A stretch of DNA of 25,917 nucleotides, from the IMG/VR virus record IMGVR_UViG_3300021373_000896, positions 1 through 25,917 of that record. The stretch is one strand, 5' to 3'. Below the pieces are notes generated by a model. It was not told the DNA's origin, ran no database searches, and saw only the letters and a list, made by a program, of their open reading frames with translations. Positions 1-6,965 of the stretch are shown piece by piece (position 1 is the first letter of the stretch; the number at the start of each line of letters is the position of its first letter). Both the position numbers and the translations under genes were made by a program. Source of the DNA: a virus.

Positions 1-1444
1 TTAATCCTAATTCATTTGTCTGTATTTCTAGATTATCAGTTGTAACTATAGAAGTTCTTTCATTTTCATCATTGTATCTATAAAGATATTTACCTGTATC
101 ATAAGGAGTATCATCACCATTATAATTTAACCAAGTAGCATCGTCATCAGTCGATAAGGAATTGTTCGATGATGCAGAATATCCATTATTTAAATTAGAT
201 TGAGCATCAGTAATTACCTCAGCAAATGTATTATGGACTACATATCCACCAGGATTAGTAGGATGAGTAGGTCCATTGCCTTCCCAAGTATTACCTTCTT
301 TCAGCATAGTTTGAGTTGTTACAGGGCCAGATAATACATCTTGCTTCTTCCATATGTCAGTAGGTCCATATTTAACATTTCCTTCTCTAAAACTTCTCCA
401 TTCGTAATAATGAGTTACTACACCACCAGTTACTTTGCATACCATATAGTCATTATTATTGTCTTTATGCAAGAACCAATATCTATTAGCTCTACCGTTA
501 GTAGTACCTTCTTCTAATTGTGTTCCATTAGCATCAGAATATACAGAATCTCCAACATTTATAGTGTTATTATTGTTAGCTATATAAACTGTTTCAGTAG
601 CTCTTTCTACTTCCGAAGAAGGCTCTAAGCTTCTTACGGTAACCCCTTCATTAGTTAACATATCTGCTGCAAATTGTATATAGCCAACATCAGCTATTCT
701 CTCATCATATCCACTTCTATATCTTACATAACCATTAAGACCGTCAGCTAATCCGTTTGAATTGTAGCTTGGCTGATTTATCATTGCACTAGGCTGACCT
801 ATATAGAAATCTTCTACAGAGATAGCGTAATAATTATCAGCAGTTTGGAATGTGCCAAATTCAGTAAAGTCTACAGTCCATTCGCCATATATATTAGTGT
901 TTTTGTTAATTATACTATTATTTACACTATAAGTCTCTCCATAACCATCATTATTTGTGTCGTTAGGATTTACTTGACCAGTAGAGGAATCATTAGGAAC
1001 ATATCCACCTCCAGTACTTTCGTAGTCTGAACCGCCTTCGTTATATACGTTAGAACCATCTCCTTCTTGCAAAATAATATACTCAGATTCATTTATTGAA
1101 TATCTAGTTTTATCATCATAAGGAACATCAGAAGAATTTACTATAGATATCTTATCTCTATACACTAAATTATTTTCTTCATTGTTTGTTGATATAGTTA
1201 TTAAATAATAGAAACCCTCTCTAAAGAAGCTATTTATTTGATTAAAGTTTAATGTTAAACAATTATCATATCTATAACTAAGTAAATTAAATACACTTTG
1301 CGTAAGATTACTACCTTCTTCTGTTAGAACAATAGACAATGCATTCGCAGATAATTGCTTAGGAGAACTGCCAGTATATGTTAAACTGGATTCTCTAGGA
1401 ATTATCTTTAGTGATTGAGATTCGCTATTATTTGTTATTATCAT
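1..1444 (-). CDS. Large virion/tail-fibre-type structural protein, C-terminus beyond window
   Basis: An ATG at 1444 opens a reading frame that stays open for 481 codons to base 1, so the gene is cut by the left edge. The first ~110 residues follow a pattern I associate with Bacteroidetes-phage tail or baseplate proteins: an early 'IPRES' segment, alternating hydrophobic strands, 'FYYLITI' and then 'VYRDKISIV'. The rest is Asn/Gly/Ser/Thr/Tyr-rich and looks like a repetitive beta-structured, surface-exposed fibre. Host binding or fibre attachment is an inference. It lies downstream of a terminator (1482-1508), so it needs its own transcription start. The start is preceded by the 11-mer TCGTTATCATA plus 2 nt, also found before the genes at 12085 and 17018. 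Structural role likely; exact function unknown. Confidence 0.75.
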   Translation of the reverse strand, partial: MIITNNSESQSLKIIPRESSLTYTGSSPKQLSANALSIVLTEEGSNLTQSVFNLLSYRYDNCLTLNFNQINSFFREGFYYLITISTNNEENNLVYRDKISIVNSSDVPYDDKTRYSINESEYIILQEGDGSNVYNEGGSDYESTGGGYVPNDSSTGQVNPNDTNNDGYGETYSVNNSIINKNTNIYGEWTVDFTEFGTFQTADNYYAISVEDFYIGQPSAMINQPSYNSNGLADGLNGYVRYRSGYDERIADVGYIQFAADMLTNEGVTVRSLEPSSEVERATETVYIANNNNTINVGDSVYSDANGTQLEEGTTNGRANRYWFLHKDNNNDYMVCKVTGGVVTHYYEWRSFREGNVKYGPTDIWKKQDVLSGPVTTQTMLKEGNTWEGNGPTHPTNPGGYVVHNTFAEVITDAQSNLNNGYSASSNNSLSTDDDATWLNYNGDDTPYDTGKYLYRYNDENERTSIVTTDNLEIQTNELGL

Positions 1445-1446
1445 AT

Positions 1447-1457
1447 TATGATAACGA
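1447..1457 (-). promoter_or_regulatory. Start-proximal 11-mer TCGTTATCATA (copy 1)
   Basis: Exact 11-mer ending 2 nt before the ATG at 1444. The identical word with the same 2-nt spacing occurs at 12088-12098 and 17021-17031. Upstream lies TATAAAACAAAA, 11 nt before CGTT, an arrangement also seen before the gene at 4725. It could be a late promoter element giving a nearly leaderless mRNA, or a translational operator. The function is inferred. Confidence 0.5.
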
Positions 1458-1481
1458 TATTTTTCTTTTTTGTTTTATAAT

Positions 1482-1508
1482 AAAAAAGGGTAAGCTAATG
1501 CCTACCCT
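1482..1508 (-). terminator. Intrinsic terminator after the 192-aa virion protein
   Basis: On the minus strand, AGGGTAGGC and GCTTACCCT form a 9-bp stem (one G-U pair) around an ATTA tetraloop, followed by six T. It ends the unit at 1535-2113, and the gene starting at 1444 begins just downstream. Confidence 0.85.
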
Positions 1509-1534
1509 GTTTTTACTAATAATAAACAATATTA

Positions 1535-2113
1535 TTATTCGTTACTCATGTTAGATGTTTGTACATCAAATCCTGATGTGTTACCTACAGCAACTAGTGT
1601 GCTTAGTACAAATAAAGACGGTAATACTTCTTTCCCTTCGAAAGTAATATTATATCCGTTTAAATCTCCCATTGCACCTCCAGTAGAAGTATTAACAGAA
1701 ACTTCACATCCATTTTGTCCTCCAGCTATTCTAAATTTCCCATTATAATCTTCAATGATTATATGAGGTCTACCGTAAGACAATAATTTTAATTGCATCA
1801 TTGTATCGGCATTCTGAGCCTTAAGAACAAAAGAACCTGATTGAGTCCAGAATGAAGTTCCATTGTCTCTAGAACTTTCATTAGTTTCTTCAAAGGTATT
1901 GTTGTCTCCTCTTAATTCAAATTTGTGTACGTCTACACCAGCGGTTAAAGTTGCTACAGTTCCGTCAAATGCAGCAGCGGTTGGAGCGTTAGAACTAGCG
2001 TCAGCCATCCCAGCGTACATAGCGTCTGAGTAATTAGCAATGTAAAGATTTTTAATTCCACCTACGGACTCTTTACACGCTTCTAGTCTCCCTTTTGATA
2101 AATCACAAGCCAT
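1535..2113 (-). CDS. Virion structural protein (tail-tube or decoration candidate)
   Basis: This 192-aa protein begins MACDLSKGR and has 'ESVGGIKNLY', a middle 'SRDNGTSFWTQSGSF' segment and a late 'GGAMGDLNGYNITF' segment. I recognise this pattern from structural proteins of Bacteroidetes phages, but I cannot assign it to a Pfam family by eye. Predicted structure is all beta, with no membrane segment. It directly follows the major capsid gene and is bounded on both sides by strong terminators (2133-2163 and 1482-1508). It is therefore its own transcription unit, which suits an abundant virion component such as the tail tube or a head decoration protein. The A-rich leader AAACATATAAAAA precedes the ATG. 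Structural role moderately sure; exact position in the virion unknown. Confidence 0.6.
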   Translation of the reverse strand: MACDLSKGRLEACKESVGGIKNLYIANYSDAMYAGMADASSNAPTAAAFDGTVATLTAGVDVHKFELRGDNNTFEETNESSRDNGTSFWTQSGSFVLKAQNADTMMQLKLLSYGRPHIIIEDYNGKFRIAGGQNGCEVSVNTSTGGAMGDLNGYNITFEGKEVLPSLFVLSTLVAVGNTSGFDVQTSNMSNE

Positions 2114-2132
2114 TTTTTATATGTTTTATAAT

Positions 2133-2163
2133 AAAAAAGGGTAGGTAGAATATCCACCTACCC
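2133..2163 (-). terminator. Intrinsic terminator after the major capsid gene
   Basis: On the minus strand, GGGTAGGT pairs perfectly with ACCTACCC. The stem can be extended inward by G-U, G-C and A-T pairs to a TAT loop, and six T follow. The T-run and the next bases (TTTTTTATTATAAAACA) are identical to those after the terminator at 1482-1508. Confidence 0.9.
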
Positions 2164-2189
2164 CTTTTATGTGTTAGTATTAAGTTATA

Positions 2190-3113
2190 TTAAGAATAAA
2201 GAACGATGTCAGAACCGATGCCGTATTGTACAGCAGCAGTAAATCTCATTACTATTCTTACATTTTGACTTCCGTCAATGTCAGCCATATCGATAACTTT
2301 TACTTCATTGTGGTCAGATAATAAACCTGTACCGAAATATAAGTTAGACTTTTCAGCAGCCATTGCAGTATTGTCAGCTAATCCGTTAGCAACGAAGATT
2401 TTTACACCATCGAAAGATAATTCTCCTCCGTTGTACCATTGAGTACCTTCGTTCATTGTTCCAGCTCCACCTATAGTAGCAACAAATCCACCTAAAGCTC
2501 TTACATAAGCTCTAGCGATGTTTTGCGATACATATAAGAATAAATCTTCTTTACCGTATAGTGAAGAAGGAATTGCGTCAACGATAGCTCCTAATTGAGC
2601 GATAACGTTAGCAGAAGATACTGTTGCAGCAGTTACGTCAATAACGTCAGAATCAGCTCCAGCTAGTGTTACAAATCCGTCAAACTCTCCAGCGTTAGCG
2701 TTAACACCTCTCCAGATGTTTTGCTCATTCTTTTCAGCTACTTTAGCTACAACGTGAGCTAATAAGTAATCTTGGAAAGTTTTAGGTAATGAATCAAATG
2801 CAGAATATCCCATAGATACTGCTTCCCAATCAGAACGGAAATCAGCTTTACATAATTGTAAGTTTACTTGGAATGTTTCTGGCTCGATAATTCTTTCTGT
2901 TAAAGTTACAGAAGAAGTTGCAGCGAAGTCACATCCTCCATTAGCTATAAGGTCTCCTGTAGCTAATTTCTTGATTACTTCTTTGAATTTAATGTTTGGT
3001 TTTACTTCTATACCACCTTTTTCGATAGTATTAGCAGATAGTAAAGCAGCAGAAATATATTTCCCTGCAAATTCACCTGCGTAAGTAGTTGTAATTGATG
3101 TTGTAGTTGCCAT
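2190..3113 (-). CDS. Major capsid protein (HK97-fold type)
   Basis: This 307-aa protein fits the size and layout of HK97-fold capsid proteins without a long delta domain. It has an N-arm starting MATTTSITTTYAGEF, a central acidic/aromatic 'FRSDWEAVSMGYSAFDSLP' segment (residues ~93-111), helical 'YLLAHVVAKVAEKNEQNIWRG' and a beta-rich C-terminus ('VRIVMRFTAAVQYGIGSDIV'). It follows an XkdF-type protease and an acidic scaffold candidate, the standard capsid-assembly order. Codons look more GC-rich and uniform than in neighbours, consistent with very high expression, and a strong terminator follows. The scaffold gene ends at 3122, giving an 8-nt gap. The assignment rests on context plus sequence pattern, not on an alignment. 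Confidence 0.8.
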   Translation of the reverse strand: MATTTSITTTYAGEFAGKYISAALLSANTIEKGGIEVKPNIKFKEVIKKLATGDLIANGGCDFAATSSVTLTERIIEPETFQVNLQLCKADFRSDWEAVSMGYSAFDSLPKTFQDYLLAHVVAKVAEKNEQNIWRGVNANAGEFDGFVTLAGADSDVIDVTAATVSSANVIAQLGAIVDAIPSSLYGKEDLFLYVSQNIARAYVRALGGFVATIGGAGTMNEGTQWYNGGELSFDGVKIFVANGLADNTAMAAEKSNLYFGTGLLSDHNEVKVIDMADIDGSQNVRIVMRFTAAVQYGIGSDIVLYS

Positions 3114-3121
3114 AATTAATA

Positions 3122-3601
3122 TTAGTTGTTAAATAATTTGTTAAATACTCTTTGTTTTGTAGTTACTGGTTGCTTCTGAGAATATAAGTTCATTGTGTTT
3201 GAGCTTACTTCAGCTTCAGGAGAATGTGCGATAGATTCTGCTTCTTCAGATAACTCTACTTTATCAGAGCTTAATTCTTCAGGAACTTCAGATGATTTAA
3301 CCTCACCCATATTATCCATCATTTGGTCGTACATAGCTTTGAATTCTGCTACTACCTTGCTTAACTCTTCTTTGGTAGCATAAATGCTTTCTTCTTCAAC
3401 TACTTCTTCAACCACTTCTTCTTCGACTACTTCTTCTTCTAAAGAAGTTTCCTCTACTGTTTCTTCAGCAAGTTCTACTTGCTCTTCGATTACTTCGTTT
3501 TCTACTTCAGCAGAAAGCTCCTCTTGAATAGGAGTTTCTTCTTCAGCTTCTACAGAAAGTAATACGTTTTTAAATTTGTTGATAATTTCTGTTGCTTTCA
3601 T
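3122..3601 (-). CDS. Acidic, Glu-rich scaffold candidate
   Basis: This 159-aa protein is extremely acidic. Residues ~18-71 are a low-complexity tract of Glu and Val ('EEEVVEEEVVEEVVEE'). A probable short coiled coil follows at ~76-100 ('TKEELSKVVAEFKAMYDQMM'), then a Ser/Glu linker, and a short basic C-terminus ('TTKQRVFNKLFNN'). Acidic helical protein, coiled coil and basic C-terminal tail form the usual layout of phage scaffolding proteins, whose basic end binds capsid protein. Position between protease and major capsid supports this. Function is inferred from composition and location; there is no recognisable enzymatic motif. The Glu-Val tract is repetitive at DNA level too, so its length may vary between relatives. 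Confidence 0.65.
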   Translation of the reverse strand: MKATEIINKFKNVLLSVEAEEETPIQEELSAEVENEVIEEQVELAEETVEETSLEEEVVEEEVVEEVVEEESIYATKEELSKVVAEFKAMYDQMMDNMGEVKSSEVPEELSSDKVELSEEAESIAHSPEAEVSSNTMNLYSQKQPVTTKQRVFNKLFNN

Positions 3602-3655
3602 AAATAATTATTATAATTTGTTAACGTTTAATAAATAATCTGTTTCATTTTCGGA

Positions 3656-3802
3656 TTATTGTGGATTACCTTGATTGGTTAAACTACCAATCCCTTGTGC
3701 TTGTAAACTTCCATCACAGCATTTAGTGCTATAAGTACCGTTGCTACATAAACAAGCTCGTTTACTACTCTTTGGACTATTGTTGCTTGGCGTTTTTTTC
3801 AT
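3656..3802 (-). CDS. Cys-rich 48-aa miniprotein
   Basis: An ATG at 3802 overlaps the protease stop as ATGA and opens a 48-aa frame ending in TAA at 3656. The protein starts with a basic Lys/Ser tract, then 'CLCSNGTYSTKCCDG' with four Cys in a compact knot-like spacing, and ends 'QGIGSLTNQGNPQ'. I recall similar small Cys-rich proteins in Bacteroidetes phages next to capsid genes but know no function for them. Translational coupling to the protease suggests a head-assembly or virion role. Disulphide or metal binding is possible given the CxC and CC pairs. The density and order of the Cys residues argue against a chance frame. Confidence 0.65.
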   Translation of the reverse strand: MKKTPSNNSPKSSKRACLCSNGTYSTKCCDGSLQAQGIGSLTNQGNPQ

Positions 3803-4725
3803 TTATCTATTTGTTTTAGTTTGTTTATTGCCCAGTTAACTCCAGAGCTACCACCCCAAGCATCCCACATAATACCTCCACATCCTTCACTATAAGGAAC
3901 ATCTTTATTCTGTTGATGTCTTTTGAATGAAGCCATTCTAGCTATTGTTGAGCGAGATATATTTTCTCCTGATGCTAATTGATTAGCTCTTGCCCATCCT
4001 ACAGGTGTTCCACAACTACTTCCATTCTCTTTCTTCCATTTTAATGCTCTCTTTGCATTATTTCTTGCTGCTTGTGGATAATCATTATAAGTTTCTAACT
4101 CTACTTTTTCTCCTTGTAATAAAACATCTTCTAATTCGAATAATTTAGATAATGCTTCAAACTCATCATAATCCATTTGTTCCTTTACACTTTCCTTAGG
4201 TCTTTCGTCTAGTTTATCTGTAAAGAATCCTTCTATACTAAATCCTTTTACTCTACCTTCTTTAACAAACTCTTCCCAAATCTGTTCGTTATTTACTTTT
4301 ACAGAAACCATCCAAGTTCCTACTGGTAAGCCAAGATTATATTTAGCTGACTTATCTTGTTTCTCGTCTTCTATTATCCAACTCTCTACAACACTTAGTC
4401 CATTTAATTCTACTTCGTGTTCTAATGTTGAATTGTTTTGTTTGCCTTTAGACAGGAATAATTCAGAAGCCTTTCTTACAGTATCTTTAGAAAAGAATAT
4501 ATAATACTCTTCTTCTCCGTTGTTTCTGTATATCTTCTTGTCTGGTATTAAAGCAGCTCCCATAAGTATACGTTTCTCAGAATCTACTTCAGCTAACTTA
4601 ATCTCTTGCGCTTTTAAAGCAATGAAGTCTTCTTCTATTGCAGGGTTTTCCACTATAGATATAGCTTCTATACCAGCAAAGTCATTTTCTTCGTCTATAA
4701 ATAATTCTATAATATTCTCTTCCAT
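3799..4725 (-). CDS. XkdF-type prohead serine protease with extra C-terminal domain
   Basis: This 308-aa protein cleaves scaffold and/or capsid during head maturation, by family resemblance. Residues 1-175 match the XkdF-type phage protease (Peptidase_S78_2) pattern: 'KRILMGAALIPD' (51-62), 'YYIFFSKDT' (74-82), 'LEHE' with candidate catalytic His103, 'ESWII' (114-118), 'GTWMVSVKV', and 'KGFSIEGFF' (160-168) with candidate nucleophile Ser163. Residues ~213-308 form a separate basic domain with 'AARNNAKRALKWKK', 'MASFKRHQQN' and 'GGIMWDAWGG' (283-292). I have seen this kind of domain attached to phage head proteins, but its role is unknown to me. A separate scaffold candidate follows, so the C-terminal domain need not be the scaffold. 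A degenerate copy of the 11-mer lies just before the start (4728-4738). Confidence 0.8.
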   Translation of the reverse strand: MEENIIELFIDEENDFAGIEAISIVENPAIEEDFIALKAQEIKLAEVDSEKRILMGAALIPDKKIYRNNGEEEYYIFFSKDTVRKASELFLSKGKQNNSTLEHEVELNGLSVVESWIIEDEKQDKSAKYNLGLPVGTWMVSVKVNNEQIWEEFVKEGRVKGFSIEGFFTDKLDERPKESVKEQMDYDEFEALSKLFELEDVLLQGEKVELETYNDYPQAARNNAKRALKWKKENGSSCGTPVGWARANQLASGENISRSTIARMASFKRHQQNKDVPYSEGCGGIMWDAWGGSSGVNWAINKLKQIDK

Positions 4726-4727
4726 AA

Positions 4728-4738
4728 CTTGGTAACGT
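4728..4738 (-). promoter_or_regulatory. Degenerate start-proximal 11-mer (copy 4)
   Basis: ACGTTACCAAG lies 2 nt before the ATG at 4725, exactly where TCGTTATCATA lies in the three perfect copies; 7 of 11 positions match, including CGTTA. TATAAAACAAAA begins the same distance upstream as in the copy at 1447. It sits in the only sizeable gap between the tape-measure and protease genes. Confidence 0.35.
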
Positions 4739-4760
4739 ATTTAATGTATTTTGTTTTATA

Positions 4761-6827
4761 TTAGTCTCCTCCTAAAGAAGCTCCTGTTGATATTTGTAAG
4801 TCTAATTCTTGTTGTGATGTCATCTGACTACTTACTACATAAGCTTGAACAGGTTCTTGGAATTGACTACCTACTGCTTCAGCTAATTGATTAGTTCCTG
4901 TAGAACCAACTAAGTTAAAGTCAAATGTTCTTCCTCCACCACTAGCTCCTGCTGAAGTAGTTGTACCTCCGTTTCTTGTAGGTGTCGGTGTGTTTAGTAT
5001 CTTGTTAACATTAGAAAGACCCATAGCTGTTACAAGAGCTGCTTGAGCTATATTCCAAGGACCATAAGGCTCAGCTCCTAATGCAGCTACAGCAGCTTTT
5101 CTAGTGCTCATTAAAGTTGCTGCGACAGCGGCAGCTTTCCCTATAGCACTACCTTTTTCAGCTATTGAAGCAATAACTTCAAATCCATATTGAACAATAT
5201 CTAATTTAGCTTCTTCAGTCTTTTCAGTTAATACTAATTTATCATTATTAAATTGTTTTTCTGCATTTAGTTTTTGTTTTATTAAGTCCATGTAAGAGTC
5301 GCCATCTCTCTTTCTTTCTTTTATTTCCTCATCTAGCCAATATACTTTCTGGTCATATTGAGCCTTAAGCAATACAGCTTCTGCATTTAAAGCATCAACT
5401 CCAGCATCTTGAGTCATGCCAAAAGTAAGAGCCTGTATTTCTCCAGCATCAACTGCTTCTTGATATTTTCTAGTAGATTCTCTAGCTATTTCTAATGCAA
5501 AATTAAATCTTTTAGATGCTTGAGTTATAGTTAATTCTGTTAAAGCGTCTTGATGTTCCTTTTCTGCTTGTAGCTCCATTTTATTAAAAGTAGCTTTTGC
5601 TTCTGCTATTTTAGCTTCATCTTCGGTTGTTTTTAAGAAGTTCTCTAATCTTAACTCTTCTTTCTCTATAAAAGAATTTTTCTTATTTTCTAAATCTATT
5701 CTTTCATATTTCTGTTTTATTTCTAACTTCTTAAATTCATTCTCTTCAGTAGATAGCTCTTCATCTTTCTGAAATTTACTAATTTCTTTTGATAAATCTA
5801 AGTATTTACTTTTAAAATCTTTAATGACTCTCGTAGTCGTCTCTTTATCTTTCTTTTCATCAGTTTTACCTAAAAGATAATCCATTAAAGACTTAGGTTC
5901 GTCATCACCTAAATCCTTACGCAATATCTCCATGATTGAATTAATCTTTTTTCTCCTTCTTGTTATTTCTTTCTCTAAATCTGCTTCTCCTTCTTTTACA
6001 GTACCTGAAGCAATACCTAAAGCCCATGAGAAATCTCCAGGAGCTCCCATTTTATCTATATTTTTTACAGCAGCTATTAAAGTATCATACCAGTCAATTT
6101 GTTCTTCAATACCACCTGTAGTAAGTTCAGCTATATCATTATATTGTTCTTGTAATACATTAGCATAACCTTGTGCAATAGCAGTTCTTTCTAATTCAAC
6201 TTGTAAATTACTTAATGCAAAAGCCATTTTATGTATACCTTCCTGACTAGTATCTACCTCTATGCCGTAATCCTCTAATTCTTCTCTAGCAGATTCTAAT
6301 ACTCTTTTTTGCTCATCGAAGGTAGCGTTTTCATCAGTTAACACTTCATTTAGAATCCTAAGCTTAGAAGAAGTGTCAGTTACAGAATTACCCATAATGT
6401 CAAGTTCTGTATCAACTTTTTTACTTCCCATAGACCATCTTTCTAATAAAGCTATAGCACCTTGAAATGCTAACACTAAACCTAGAGGGCCCATCATTGC
6501 AGCCCATATACTCTTTAGTCCAGAAGAGAGACCTCCTGCTGCTTTTGTAGTAAATACAAAGTTAGATGCCAATTGTGAAAGGTTATTCGCCATACCTCTA
6601 ATTCCATAGTTGGAATCTGATATAGTACGACCAAGTTCTAGTACTGTTGCAGTAGCTCCACCAGTTGCCCCTGAAGCTCCTTTGCCTTTACCAGCATTTT
6701 GAGATAGTTTTACTAGCTCAGAGTTTAGTTTCTTAGTACTTACAGTAACCCCATCTATTGAAGCTGTAGCTTGACCTCCATCAACAATTATTTTTATTTC
6801 TTTTACTACACTTGAACTTGTTGCCAT
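4761..6827 (-). CDS. Tail tape measure protein
   Basis: This 688-aa protein sets tail length and is threaded through the tail tube. The N-terminus has 'IKIIVDGGQATASIDGVTVSTKKLNSEL' character typical of tape measures. A Gly/Ala region is followed by a hydrophobic membrane-like stretch ('AAMMGPLGLVLAFQGAIALL', ~109-128). Long charged heptad-rich coiled coils fill ~310-560. A second hydrophobic Ala-rich block ('KAAAVAATLMSTRKAAVAAL') and a Gly/Ser/Thr-rich tail end the protein. At about 0.15 nm per residue this predicts a tail near 100 nm, so a siphovirus. The ATG overlaps the stop of the 45-aa ORF as TAATG. No peptidase or lysozyme motif was seen. Assignment is from architecture and location. 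Confidence 0.8.
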   Translation of the reverse strand: MATSSSVVKEIKIIVDGGQATASIDGVTVSTKKLNSELVKLSQNAGKGKGASGATGGATATVLELGRTISDSNYGIRGMANNLSQLASNFVFTTKAAGGLSSGLKSIWAAMMGPLGLVLAFQGAIALLERWSMGSKKVDTELDIMGNSVTDTSSKLRILNEVLTDENATFDEQKRVLESAREELEDYGIEVDTSQEGIHKMAFALSNLQVELERTAIAQGYANVLQEQYNDIAELTTGGIEEQIDWYDTLIAAVKNIDKMGAPGDFSWALGIASGTVKEGEADLEKEITRRRKKINSIMEILRKDLGDDEPKSLMDYLLGKTDEKKDKETTTRVIKDFKSKYLDLSKEISKFQKDEELSTEENEFKKLEIKQKYERIDLENKKNSFIEKEELRLENFLKTTEDEAKIAEAKATFNKMELQAEKEHQDALTELTITQASKRFNFALEIARESTRKYQEAVDAGEIQALTFGMTQDAGVDALNAEAVLLKAQYDQKVYWLDEEIKERKRDGDSYMDLIKQKLNAEKQFNNDKLVLTEKTEEAKLDIVQYGFEVIASIAEKGSAIGKAAAVAATLMSTRKAAVAALGAEPYGPWNIAQAALVTAMGLSNVNKILNTPTPTRNGGTTTSAGASGGGRTFDFNLVGSTGTNQLAEAVGSQFQEPVQAYVVSSQMTSQQELDLQISTGASLGGD

Positions 6828-6964
6828 TATTTATTTCGTTTTATTGCGTTTTTTAATTCTTTCCAATTAGTAGGTGCTAAATATTTACCTTTAGCTATAT
6901 TTATATCTTCGTCTTTAACATCCCAATCAGATGTTCCTAGTAAATCTATTATCTCTCTTATCAT
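6827..6964 (-). CDS. 45-aa ORF between baseplate-like and tape-measure genes
   Basis: ATG at 6964, one base after the TAA of the 740-aa gene, opens 45 codons ending in a TAATG overlap with the tape-measure start. The protein MIREIIDLLGTSDWDVKDED... is mixed-charge and soluble, with a basic C-terminus ('NWKELKNAIKRNK'). It exactly fills the 138-nt space and is coupled on both sides, which supports real coding. Function unknown; a tail-assembly accessory role is inferred only from position. Confidence 0.6.
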   Translation of the reverse strand: MIREIIDLLGTSDWDVKDEDINIAKGKYLAPTNWKELKNAIKRNK

Positions 6965-6965
6965 A

